A stretch of DNA of 41,131 nucleotides from an uncultured Bacteroides sp. Lineage in GTDB: Bacteria; Bacteroidota; Bacteroidia; Bacteroidales; Bacteroidaceae. Both the position numbers and the translations under genes were made by a program. Within the stretch, counting starts at the first letter, position 1. Every line of letters starts with the position of its first letter. Positions 23,684 to 31,714 of this stretch are shown one piece after another. The notes below the pieces were generated by a model, which saw nothing but the letters and a program-made list of their open reading frames with translations, was not told the DNA's origin and ran no database searches. The stretch spans positions 1 to 41,131 of the forward strand of contig CALUGY010000074.1 of assembly GCA_944320295.1 (NCBI GenBank), given 5' to 3'.

Positions 23684-25984
23684 ATGAAGAAATACATATT
23701 GGCGCTATGCGCGGTTTTGGCCGCCATTGTGCCTTATGCGGGAGCGACAAACCCCGTGAAAGAGGGCCACATGATATCCGGCCACGTGATAGAGAAAGGA
23801 ACAGAAACCAACATACCTTATGCCACGGTGCTTATCGTAGGAACGGGGCAGGGAACGGTGACAAACGAAGAGGGACAGTTTTCCCTGACCGGGCTGCCTG
23901 AGGGCACGTACCGCTTGCGTGTGTCGTCCGTGGGATACAAGACGCAAGAGAAGGAAGTGGCCGTACACAAGGACTTTACCGCCGTGGTGCACTTCCAGAT
24001 GGAGGAGGAGAGCTTCATGACGGACGAGGTGGTGGTGTCGGCCAACCGCAACGAGGTGAGCCGCAAGGAGGCTCCCGTGGTGGTGAACGTGATGAGCACG
24101 AAACTGTTCGAGACAGTAAACTCCACCGACCTGGCCAAATCGCTGAACTTCCAGTCGGGTTTGCGGGTGGAGAACAACTGCCAGAACTGCGGCTTTCCGC
24201 AAGTGCGCATCAACGGGTTGGAAGGCCCTTATTCGCAGATACTCATCAACAGTCGCCCCGTCATCAGCGCATTGAGTGGAGTGTACGGCCTGGAACAGAT
24301 ACCTGTCAACATGATAGAGCGTGTGGAGGTGGTGCGTGGCGGAGGCTCCGCCTTGTTCGGGGCTAATGCCGTGGGCGGTACCATCAACATCATCACGAAA
24401 GACCCCATCAACAACTCGTTCCAAGTGTCGAGCACCTTCTCCAACCTCGGCGGGCAGTCGTGGGAACAGTACATGGGTGCCAACGTGTCGCTCGTGGCCA
24501 AGGACAACTCTTACGGCATAGCCCTGTACGAAAGTTATCGCAACCGCAACCCTTACGACCGCGACGGCGACGGCTTTTCGGAGTTGGGCAAGCTGAACAT
24601 GAACACCTTCGGTTTCCGCGCCTATTACCGCCCCACGCACTTTAGCCGCATCAACTTGGAGTATCACACCACGAACGAGTTCCGCCGAGGTGGCAACAAG
24701 TTCGACCTGCAGCCGCACGAGAGCGACATCACCGAGCAGACCAAGCACGTCATCAACAGCGGCGGTCTGAGCTACGACCTGTTCTGGCGCGAGTACAAGC
24801 ACAAGGTGTCGTTCTATACCTCCATACAGCATACTGACCGCAACAGCTACTACGGCGCGCAGCGTGACCTGAACGCTTACGGCGTGACCGACGACCTGAC
24901 GGCTGTGGCGGGAGGCATGTACGTGGGCAACATGAACAACTGCCTCTTTGCCCCGGCCACCTTTACGGGCGGACTGGAGTACCAGCACAATGCTCTGCAC
25001 GACGTGATGACCGGATACCACCGAGACATGGAGCAGAAGGTGCGCATAGCCAGCGCGTTCGTGCAAAACGAGTGGAAGATGGAACGGCTGACCCTTCTGG
25101 CCGGGCTGCGTCTGGACAAGCACAACCTGATAGACAAACTCATTGTCAGCCCGCGCGTGAACCTGCTCTACAAGCCGATGGACGACTTGCAAGCGCGCTT
25201 GACGTACTCCACAGGCTTCCGCGCCCCGCAGGCATACGACGAAGACCTGCACGTGACGGCCGTGGGAGGCGAGGGCGTGCAAATCAGGCTGGCCGACGGC
25301 TTGCGCGAGGAGCGTTCCAACAGCTACAGCGGTTCGTTGGACTGGACCACACGTTTCGGCCATTGGCAGGCCAACGTGCTTGTGGAGGGATTCTACACCG
25401 ACCTGCGCCATGTGTTCGTGCTTGAAGACATTGGCCACAACGAGGCCGGGGATATGATAAAGGAACGCCGCAACGGCAACGGTGCACGGGTCTACGGGGC
25501 CAACCTCGATGCCAAGATAGCCCACGGGCGGGAGGCGCAGTTGCAACTGGGCTTCACCGCACAACGCAGCCGCTACACGCGGGCGGAGGCTTGGACGCAG
25601 GTGGACGGCGTGGACCTTACTACCAAGCGAATGCCCCGCACGCCGGACTACTATGGTTACTTCACCTTCTCGTCCGCACCGCTGAAGAACTTCGACTTCT
25701 CCCTGTCGGGTACCTATACCGGCCGCATGATTGTGCCGCACTATGCGGGCTACATTGAAAAAGACCGCATGGAACACACGCCACAGTTTTTCGACATGGG
25801 CGTGAAGCTGAACTACACCTTCGTGCTGCACGACCACATCAAGCTCCAACTGAATGCGGGCGTGCAAAACCTGTTCGATAGCTTCCAGAAAGACCTGGAC
25901 AAGGGGGAGTTCCGCGACTCCGGCTATTTCTACGGCCCTACCCAGCCCCGCACCTTCTTTCTTGGCTTCAAGATAACGAACTGA
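23684..25984 (+). CDS. TonB-dependent outer-membrane receptor
   Basis: 766 aa. A signal peptide (1-21) is followed by a carboxypeptidase-regulatory-like domain (ISGHVIEKGTETNIPYATV; VTNEEGQFSLTGLPEGTYRL), a TonB-box-like TDEVVVSANR near 116, a plug domain (LRVENNCQNCGFPQVRING; VEVVRGGGSALFGANAVGG) and a 22-strand barrel ending PRTFFLGFKITN. It imports a scarce ligand across the outer membrane using TonB energy. The vicinal cysteines in the plug and the His-rich upstream protein suggest a metal or metal chelate; the substrate is not determined. No SusD-like partner is present, so it is not a SusCD glycan importer. Confidence 0.9.
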   Translation: MKKYILALCAVLAAIVPYAGATNPVKEGHMISGHVIEKGTETNIPYATVLIVGTGQGTVTNEEGQFSLTGLPEGTYRLRVSSVGYKTQEKEVAVHKDFTAVVHFQMEEESFMTDEVVVSANRNEVSRKEAPVVVNVMSTKLFETVNSTDLAKSLNFQSGLRVENNCQNCGFPQVRINGLEGPYSQILINSRPVISALSGVYGLEQIPVNMIERVEVVRGGGSALFGANAVGGTINIITKDPINNSFQVSSTFSNLGGQSWEQYMGANVSLVAKDNSYGIALYESYRNRNPYDRDGDGFSELGKLNMNTFGFRAYYRPTHFSRINLEYHTTNEFRRGGNKFDLQPHESDITEQTKHVINSGGLSYDLFWREYKHKVSFYTSIQHTDRNSYYGAQRDLNAYGVTDDLTAVAGGMYVGNMNNCLFAPATFTGGLEYQHNALHDVMTGYHRDMEQKVRIASAFVQNEWKMERLTLLAGLRLDKHNLIDKLIVSPRVNLLYKPMDDLQARLTYSTGFRAPQAYDEDLHVTAVGGEGVQIRLADGLREERSNSYSGSLDWTTRFGHWQANVLVEGFYTDLRHVFVLEDIGHNEAGDMIKERRNGNGARVYGANLDAKIAHGREAQLQLGFTAQRSRYTRAEAWTQVDGVDLTTKRMPRTPDYYGYFTFSSAPLKNFDFSLSGTYTGRMIVPHYAGYIEKDRMEHTPQFFDMGVKLNYTFVLHDHIKLQLNAGVQNLFDSFQKDLDKGEFRDSGYFYGPTQPRTFFLGFKITN

Positions 25985-26011
25985 TATCTTTTGTCTTATA
26001 GCGTGTTTGTG

Positions 26012-26047
26012 CGGAACGTGTACGGAGCGTGCTCCCGACACGTTCCG
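26012..26047 (+). terminator. Strong hairpin terminator after the TonB receptor
   Basis: CGGAACGTGT (26012-26021) pairs perfectly with ACACGTTCCG (26038-26047). Inside, GGAGC pairs with GCTCC around GT. TCTTTGTTT follows, as expected for a rho-independent terminator. It starts 28 bases after the receptor stop. It also belongs to the repeat group described at 26012-26113. Confidence 0.65.
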
Positions 26048-26113
26048 TCTTTGTTTCCAACGCGTTGCGGGCGCGCTCGGAACAGCCTCCGTTCACACTT
26101 CGAAGCTGTTCCG
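26012..26113. repeat. Cluster of GGAAC/GTTCC hairpin repeats
   Basis: Two inverted repeats lie side by side: 26012-26047, and CGGAACAGC (26078-26086) with GCTGTTCCG (26105-26113). Between them is TTCCAACGCGTTGCGGG, which matches the unit TTCCAACGTGTTCCGC of the 22-bp array at 39267-39353. It sits between convergent genes. Confidence 0.6.
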
Positions 26114-26137
26114 CCTATCGCCTGTAAGTCAGACGCT

Positions 26138-26659
26138 TTATTCCTTCAAGCGGAAGCGCCATGCGCAGCAGCAGGTAGGGTCTGTCACGTCGGGGTAACA
26201 GCTGAGGCATTCGCACCCGATGCGGTCGTCTATCGTGCGTGCAAAACCGGCGTATTCTATCTCACCCACAGGTTTACAGGGGTGAAACGGCATATGTTTG
26301 CGTTCGCGTGCACGTTGCACCCGGCACTCCCTGGTGCGGTAAACCAGCACCTTTTCCTCTTCGTCCATAAGGATGTCCGCCTCGTTCAGGTTGGCATAGA
26401 AACGGAGTTGCAGGGCAAGGGCCAATCCCTTGAGGCCGGGACGTTCGGGCAATTCTAAGAATTGCTTGATGCGTTTGGCCTCTATTACGGTGAACTTCCG
26501 CCATGCCTCGGCATCATGGAACATGGCTTCGTCCATGCCGAGCTTTTGTTCAATGGATTGAAACCATACCCCGTCCATTGCCAGCCAGTTCTTAGAGTAG
26601 TCCTCTATCAGTTGGACCAGTCTTTCCTTGGGGAGCGACTGCAGAAATTCGTTCTTCAT
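26138..26659 (-). CDS. DUF6125-like cytoplasmic protein
   Basis: 173 aa. MKNEFLQSLPKERLVQLIEDYSKNWLAMDGVWFQSIEQ resembles the DUF6125 family, related to L-2-amino-thiazoline-4-carboxylate hydrolase-like folds. Four cysteines near the C-terminus (CECLSCYPD and DPTCCCAWRF) could bind metal, and ECRVQRAR and GFARTID lie between. No catalytic role is proven for the family. It is transcribed alone on the minus strand from a TACATTTG element; the frame continues upstream to 26854 but ATG 26659 is the natural start. It converges with the TonB receptor. Confidence 0.65.
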   Translation of the reverse strand: MKNEFLQSLPKERLVQLIEDYSKNWLAMDGVWFQSIEQKLGMDEAMFHDAEAWRKFTVIEAKRIKQFLELPERPGLKGLALALQLRFYANLNEADILMDEEEKVLVYRTRECRVQRARERKHMPFHPCKPVGEIEYAGFARTIDDRIGCECLSCYPDVTDPTCCCAWRFRLKE

Positions 26660-26684
26660 ATTGTTCACGTTTATCACACGCCTG

Positions 26685-26692
26685 CAAATGTA
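26685..26692 (-). promoter_or_regulatory. -7 promoter element of the DUF6125-like gene
   Basis: Minus-strand TACATTTG, 25 bases before the ATG, fits TAnnTTTG. A TTTG is present at 26710-26707, but the spacer is only 14 bases, so the -33 assignment is uncertain. Confidence 0.5.
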
Positions 26693-26968
26693 CTTATTTT
26701 TGCCTGCAAACAATTGTCCGGGCGGGTAAGTATTTTCTTCCTTTCCTGTTTGAGAAAATATACTGCTAAGCATGTAGGAATTTTGCATGATTGCTTTACT
26801 TGACCGGTAAGCTTTTGGTATATTGCGAGCGTGTAATACATAAAACGTACTCATTTAGCGAATCGTATACAGTAAATGGTCAACCAGTAGAGTCTTTGCC
26901 TTACGAGTGTATGTTGTCTATTGTAAAGGAATAGTATGAATACGTTCATTTCCTGAGGGATAAATTAT

Positions 26969-26996
26969 GAGAGTGTACTCGCATGGGTACACTCTC
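26969..26996 (+). terminator. Perfect hairpin with T-rich tail, no gene upstream on its strand
   Basis: GAGAGTGTAC (26969-26978) and GTACACTCTC (26987-26996) form a 10-bp perfect stem with an 8-base loop, followed by TTTATATTTG. It lies between the divergent DUF6125 gene and the btu promoter. The remainder of 26693-27063 contains no gene I can support. The hairpin may insulate the btu promoter or end a small RNA. Confidence 0.55.
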
Positions 26997-27063
26997 TTTA
27001 TATTTGTTCCAGTCCTTTTTACATAAAAATTATCTGTTTCTTTTCTTATCACAATATTTCCCC

Positions 27064-27071
27064 TATCTTTG
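27064..27071 (+). promoter_or_regulatory. -7 promoter element of the btu operon
   Basis: TATCTTTG directly precedes the riboswitch. About 20 bases upstream the sequence is TTTC/TTTT (27037-27044) instead of TTTG. Transcription would begin around 27077, exactly at the riboswitch P1 stem. Confidence 0.65.
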
Positions 27072-27075
27072 CCTC

Positions 27076-27249
27076 TGTTTTGTTCCGCGTCCCCCGTCCG
27101 GGGGCAGGATGAAAAGGGAATCGGGTGAAAATCCCGGACAGTCCCGCTGCTGTGAGCTTCATGAGGAGTGCACCAATACCACGCCACTATTTGCCGTAGG
27201 GAAATGGGAAGGCGGTGCACAGGGAGCGAGTCAGAAGACCTGCAAAACA
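27076..27249 (+). ncRNA. Cobalamin (B12) riboswitch
   Basis: The P1 strands TGTTTTG (27076-27082) and CAAAACA (27243-27249) close the element. Conserved core parts are present in order: GGGAATCGGGTGAAAATCCC (27117-27136), ACAGTCCCGCTGCTGTGA, GCCACT (27183-27188), GGGAAGGC and the B12-box end AGTCAGAAGACCTGC. The ligand-bound form is expected to repress the downstream btuB-btuG-btuF-btuC genes. About 70 bases separate it from the btuB ATG, with room for a sequestering stem; whether control is by termination or translation cannot be told. Confidence 0.95.
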
Positions 27250-27322
27250 AAGTCGAAAAATTATCCGTTCGAGGAAAGCGGGTAGTGCAACGAGTATTAT
27301 AGGACATTACTTTTCAGCGTTT

Positions 27323-29344
27323 ATGAGGAAAGAGACGTGGGTGCGGGCGTGCCGCATCAGTTTCTTTTGTATGGTAACAACCATCCGGCCGCTTTCAGCG
27401 CAGGATGTACCGGGCGACACGATTGCGGGAAAGACCCACCACATAGAGGAGGTGGAGGTGACGGCACGGCGTGTTCCGGCCAAGGTATCGTCGGTTACGC
27501 CCGTACAGCTCATGTCGCAGCAGGACTTGAATCAGCTGGGCCTTCAGAACATGGCCGATGCCGTCCGCCGTTTTGCCGGGACCGATGTGAGGGACTATGG
27601 TGGCATTGGCGGCCTGAAAACGGTGTCCGTGCGCAACATGGGTGCGGCCCATACCGCCGTGAGCTATGACGGGGTGGCGGTGAGCAACTGCCAGGCCGGG
27701 CAGATAGACATAGGCCGCTTTCCGCTCGACAATGTGGCTTTGGTGTCGCTGAGTGTGGGGCAGGGAGACGACCTGCTGCAGTCGGCACGCCACTATGCCT
27801 CGGCCGGAGTGTTGAGCATAGAAACCGAACGTCCACACTTTGACGACGGGCGCTCTTCGGCCTTCCGTGTGCGCCTGCGCGGCGGTTCGTTTGGGTACGT
27901 GGAGCCTTCGGTGCGATGGTGGCAGCAGGCGGGAGAGCGTACCCGGCTGGCTGTGGACGGCAACTTCATGCGCGCCGACGGCAACTATCCTTTTACGCTG
28001 GTAAACGGCATAGAGGTCACCAAGGAGCGGCGCAACAACTCCGACATCCACTCGTGGCAAGGCGAGGCCAACCTGTACCACATGCTGCGCGACAGCAGCG
28101 AACTGAAGGTAAAGGCACAGTACTACTATTCCGAGCGCGGCCTGCCCGGTTCCGTCATACTCTACAACTCCACCTCCCGGGAACGTCTTTGGGATGAAAA
28201 CTTCTTCCTGCAGGCCGGATACGAGAGGGAGATCTCTCCCCGGTGGACGCTTCGTGCCCATGCCAAATATAACCACTCATGGAACCGCTACGAGGACACC
28301 GATGTGAAGTACGAAGGGGGTAAACAGACGGATGTCCACCGGCAGGACGAGTATTATGCCACGGCCTCCTTGCGCTGGCAGCCGTTGGCGGGTCTCTCGC
28401 TCTCCCTGGCGCAAGACGGGGCGGTGAACACGCTGCGCAACAACATCAACAACTCGCCCAATCCGGTGCGGTACACCTCGCTTACGGCCTTGAATGCCCG
28501 CTTCCAATGGCAACGGCTCACGCTGGCGGGGACGCTGGTGAACACGTATATCACGGAGCGGGTGAAGCGCGGGACGGCCCCGGCCGACCGCAAGCGCCTG
28601 TCGCCCGCGTTCTCCGTCTCTTACCGTCCGTGGGAGGGGCAGGCCTTCTATGTGCGGGCCATGTACAAGAACACCTTCCGCGTGCCGACGTTCAACGACC
28701 TGTACTACCTGCGCATAGGCAACACGTCATTGCGCCCGGAGAATGCCCGCGAGTACAATGTGGGCCTCACGTGGGGAGGCGCCCCCTTTCCCTTCGTAGG
28801 CAACATGGCCCTCACGGTGGATGCCTACTACAATGAAGTGACGGACAAGATAGTGGCCTACCCCTCCACCTACGTGTGGCGCATGGCAAACTTCGGCAAG
28901 GTGCACATCCACGGGGTGGATGCCACCTGGTCGGCATACGTGCCCATGCCCCGCCGCTTCGGCCTGATGCTGGCCGCGGCCTATACCTGGCAGAAGGCCG
29001 TGGACCTGACCGACCCCGATGCCAAGAACTACAAGCAACAGCTGCCCTACACGCCGCGCCACAGCGGGAGTGTCTCCCTGCAACTGGACACGCCCTGGCT
29101 GCAAGTGGGCTACTCGCTGACGGCGGCGGGAAAACGCTACTACATGGCGCAGAACATACCGGCCAACGAGATTGCCTCATACGTGGAGCAGACCCTTTCC
29201 CTGACCAGGGAGTTCGCCTTAGGTGCCTGCCGCCTGAGGCTGCAGGCCGAGATAGTCAACCTGGCAGACGAGCAGTATGAAGTCATCAAGTACTATCCTA
29301 TGCCGGGCAGGGCATGGCGGCTGGGCGGGACATTCTCCTTCTGA
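27323..29344 (+). CDS. btuB: TonB-dependent vitamin B12 receptor BtuB
   Basis: 673 aa outer-membrane receptor for cobalamins. A signal peptide covers about residues 1-26 (ending RPLSAQ), followed by a TonB box within EEVEVTARR, the plug domain (DAVRRFAGTDVRDYGGIGGL; SVRNMGAAHTAVSYDGVAVS), and a barrel ending in an aromatic residue (RAWRLGGTFSF). It lacks the carboxypeptidase-regulatory extension of the receptor at 23684. Control by the B12 riboswitch and the following btuG fix the substrate. The frame extends upstream into the riboswitch (27215), but ATG 27323 gives the signal peptide and is preferred. Confidence 0.93.
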   Translation: MRKETWVRACRISFFCMVTTIRPLSAQDVPGDTIAGKTHHIEEVEVTARRVPAKVSSVTPVQLMSQQDLNQLGLQNMADAVRRFAGTDVRDYGGIGGLKTVSVRNMGAAHTAVSYDGVAVSNCQAGQIDIGRFPLDNVALVSLSVGQGDDLLQSARHYASAGVLSIETERPHFDDGRSSAFRVRLRGGSFGYVEPSVRWWQQAGERTRLAVDGNFMRADGNYPFTLVNGIEVTKERRNNSDIHSWQGEANLYHMLRDSSELKVKAQYYYSERGLPGSVILYNSTSRERLWDENFFLQAGYEREISPRWTLRAHAKYNHSWNRYEDTDVKYEGGKQTDVHRQDEYYATASLRWQPLAGLSLSLAQDGAVNTLRNNINNSPNPVRYTSLTALNARFQWQRLTLAGTLVNTYITERVKRGTAPADRKRLSPAFSVSYRPWEGQAFYVRAMYKNTFRVPTFNDLYYLRIGNTSLRPENAREYNVGLTWGGAPFPFVGNMALTVDAYYNEVTDKIVAYPSTYVWRMANFGKVHIHGVDATWSAYVPMPRRFGLMLAAAYTWQKAVDLTDPDAKNYKQQLPYTPRHSGSVSLQLDTPWLQVGYSLTAAGKRYYMAQNIPANEIASYVEQTLSLTREFALGACRLRLQAEIVNLADEQYEVIKYYPMPGRAWRLGGTFSF

Positions 29345-29387
29345 TGAGTGATTATGAACATGTGATATAACTAAAGAAAAGAAGCCA

Positions 29388-30476
29388 ATGAAAACAAAAG
29401 GATTATTGGGAGGGCTTGCAGCCCTTGGCCTCGTGGCCTTTGCCGCGTGCAGCGATGATAACAACGGAACAGACTGGAACGAGGGTGCCAAAGTGCAGCT
29501 TCCCCAAGAGCGCGCGTTCGTCTTGAACATGGGCGTGTCCGGCAGTAACAACGCCAGCCTCACCTTCTACGACCCGCTGGGCCGCACGGCGACTATCGGC
29601 GACATTTACTACACACAGAACGGCAAGTACCTGGGCGACACGGGACAGGACATCATAGAGTATGACGGCAACCTTTACGTCGTGATGTCCGGCTCGAACT
29701 ACATCGCCAAGCTGAGCGGCGCAGGCGTGGAGCAATGCCGATACCAGTTCACCGAAGAGCAGGGACAACCCCGGTTCATGGCCGCGGAGGACGGCAAGAT
29801 CTACGTCACCCTCTACAGCGGTAACGTGGCCCGTCTCGACGCTGCCACGCTGGCCTTCGAGGCGATGGTGAAGGTGGGCAACAACCCGGAACAGATTATC
29901 GAACACGACGGGAAGCTCTATTGCGTCAACTCGGGCTGGGGGGCGGACAATCGCCTGTCCATCATCGACATCGCGGCCTTCAGCCAGGCGGAACATGTCG
30001 AGATATTCCAGAACCCGGAGAAGATAGTGGAGTGCGGAGACCGCATCTTCCTGCAAGGATACGGCAGCAGCGACTACACGAACTACCCGTATCCTGTGGC
30101 CGTGTACGACCAGCAGAACAAGACCTACAAGCAGATTGGACAAGGCACACACATCACCGCCCTGGGCAACACGCTCTACGTGATATTCTCGGAGATGAAC
30201 TGGACGACTTACGAGGCCACGAACACCTTCTACACCTACGATACCACCCGGGGAGAGCGCAACGACACGCCCTTCCTGAAGGACATTCCCGACGAGCTGG
30301 CCACCGCCTCCATCAACATGTTCAGCGTGGATGATGACCGGAACGAGCTGTACATCGGCGTGTCACATGCCAGCCAAGGTAATAGTGACATCTACCGCTT
30401 CAAGGCCGACGGCACGTTCGTGGGCAAGTTTGAATCGGGCGGGATATTCGCCTACAAGATGATATTCGTGGACTGA
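29388..30476 (+). CDS. btuG: BtuG-like surface cobalamin-binding lipoprotein (DUF5074 beta-propeller)
   Basis: 362 aa. Lipobox with Cys21 in AFAACSDDNNG; the acidic residues right after the cysteine are a Bacteroides lipoprotein export signal, so the protein should be displayed on the cell surface. The mature part is a series of beta-propeller blades (IIEYDGNLYVVMSGSN, MAAEDGKIYVTLYSGN, IIEHDGKLYCVNSGWG). BtuG proteins of Bacteroides bind B12 very tightly and pass it to BtuB. It lies 43 bases after btuB under the same riboswitch. The call rests on blade motifs, export signal and position. Confidence 0.88.
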   Translation: MKTKGLLGGLAALGLVAFAACSDDNNGTDWNEGAKVQLPQERAFVLNMGVSGSNNASLTFYDPLGRTATIGDIYYTQNGKYLGDTGQDIIEYDGNLYVVMSGSNYIAKLSGAGVEQCRYQFTEEQGQPRFMAAEDGKIYVTLYSGNVARLDAATLAFEAMVKVGNNPEQIIEHDGKLYCVNSGWGADNRLSIIDIAAFSQAEHVEIFQNPEKIVECGDRIFLQGYGSSDYTNYPYPVAVYDQQNKTYKQIGQGTHITALGNTLYVIFSEMNWTTYEATNTFYTYDTTRGERNDTPFLKDIPDELATASINMFSVDDDRNELYIGVSHASQGNSDIYRFKADGTFVGKFESGGIFAYKMIFVD

Positions 30477-30493
30477 GCACCTGCCTCCACACC

Positions 30494-30533
30494 CCGTGGG
30501 GACAGGGGCCGCATCCCCCGTCCATCCCCACGG
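30494..30533 (+). other. Intercistronic hairpin between btuG and btuF
   Basis: CCGTGGGGA (30494-30502) and TCCCCACGG (30525-30533) form a 9-bp perfect stem, and inner GGGG/CCCC bases can extend it. No T-run follows, so it is unlikely to be a full terminator. It could protect the btuB-btuG transcript end or lower btuF-btuC expression. Confidence 0.55.
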
Positions 30534-30565
30534 ACACCACGTCAGCATAACATTCACCCATCACC

Positions 30566-31711
30566 ATGTATATGAGAAAAACATTCCTGCTCCTGCCGTT
30601 GCTGGCCGCGGCCTTCCTCATCGCCTCCTGCCGGGGCGGGGGAGGGGCCGCCGCCGTCCCGGCCCAGGGAGCCGACACCCTGACCATGCGCCACGCCAGG
30701 AACATCCGCCTGGTGACCTGCCCGGATTACACCCTGGCCGTGCTGCGCAACCCCTGGGACACCTTGAAGACACTACGCACATATGTCCTCGTGGACAAGG
30801 ACCGCCCCCTGCCGGACAACCTGCCGGAGGGCACCGTGGTGCGCACGCCCCTCTCCCGTGCATTGGTCTACTCCTCCGTGCATTGCGCGCTGCTGCAGAC
30901 GCTGGGCGCGGAGCGGGGCATCGGCGGGGTGTGCGACCTGCGGTACATCAACCTCCCGTTCGTGCACAGGGCATGCGAGCGCGGCGACATGGCCGACTGC
31001 GGCGTGGGCACCAGCCCCGACATGGAGCGCATCATCGCCCTGCACCCCGACGCCATCCTGCTCTCCCCCTACCAGAACGGCGGCGGGTACGGGCGCATCG
31101 AGAAGCTCGACATCCCCATCATCGAGTGCGCGGACTATGCCGAGCCGTCCGCCCTGGGGCGTGCCGAGTGGATGCGGTTCTACGGACTGCTCTTCAGCCG
31201 GGAGGCGCAGGCGGACAGCCTCTTCGCCCAGGTGGACAGCTGCTACCAACGGCTGAAGCTGCACGCCATGTGCTCGTCCTCGTCCTACTCGGTGTTGAGC
31301 GACCTGAAGTACGGCCCGGTGTGGTACATTTCAGGGGGGGAGACCACCACCGCACGCCTGTTCGACGACGCCTGCGGGCGGTATGCCTTTGCCGACGTGC
31401 CCTCCAGCGAGGCCCTGCCCCTGTCGTTTGAGGCGGTGTATGACCGCGCGGGCGACGCCGACATCTGGCTCATCAAGTACAACCGCGAACGCGACATGAC
31501 CTATGCCGACCTGGCTGCCGAATACGCCGGCTATGCCCAGTTCAAGGCATTCAAGACGCGCAACATCTACGGCTGCAACACGGCACGGGTGCCCTACTAC
31601 GAGGAGACACCCTTCCGCCCCGACCGCCTGCTCTCCGACCTCATCCAGATGTTCCACCCGGAACTGCGCCGACCAGAAGGCCTGCGCTATTTCACCAAGC
31701 TAAAGGAGTGA
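30566..31711 (+). CDS. btuF: Cobalamin ABC transporter substrate-binding lipoprotein BtuF
   Basis: 381 aa class III periplasmic binding protein. Lipobox LIASC near residue 22 of MYMRKTFLLLPLLAAAF; unlike btuG, no acidic export signal follows (CRGGGG), so it should stay in the periplasm. TLKTLRTYVLVDKDRP and TVVRTPLSRALVYSSVHCAL open the N-lobe; ALHPDAILLSPYQNGGGYG and IPIIECADYAEPSALGRAEW are typical of the FecB/BtuF fold, followed by the long linker helix. ATG 30572 is an alternative start. It overlaps functionally with btuC three bases downstream. Riboswitch and neighbours identify cobalamin as the ligand. Confidence 0.88.
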   Translation: MYMRKTFLLLPLLAAAFLIASCRGGGGAAAVPAQGADTLTMRHARNIRLVTCPDYTLAVLRNPWDTLKTLRTYVLVDKDRPLPDNLPEGTVVRTPLSRALVYSSVHCALLQTLGAERGIGGVCDLRYINLPFVHRACERGDMADCGVGTSPDMERIIALHPDAILLSPYQNGGGYGRIEKLDIPIIECADYAEPSALGRAEWMRFYGLLFSREAQADSLFAQVDSCYQRLKLHAMCSSSSYSVLSDLKYGPVWYISGGETTTARLFDDACGRYAFADVPSSEALPLSFEAVYDRAGDADIWLIKYNRERDMTYADLAAEYAGYAQFKAFKTRNIYGCNTARVPYYEETPFRPDRLLSDLIQMFHPELRRPEGLRYFTKLKE

Positions 31712-31714
31712 CTT

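Noticed and set aside
23705..26041. A 778-codon open frame on the minus strand
   Set aside because: It is the antisense shadow of the TonB receptor gene in GC-rich DNA; its translation is His/Val-rich and has no domain, while the plus strand encodes a full receptor.
26012..26113. CRISPR-like array
   Set aside because: Spacing is irregular, copies are inverted rather than direct, and no cas genes are present; it reads as terminator and hairpin repeats.
27215..27322. N-terminal extension of btuB into the riboswitch
   Set aside because: The added 36 residues overlap the conserved B12-box RNA and would hide the signal peptide; ATG 27323 gives a normal secreted receptor.
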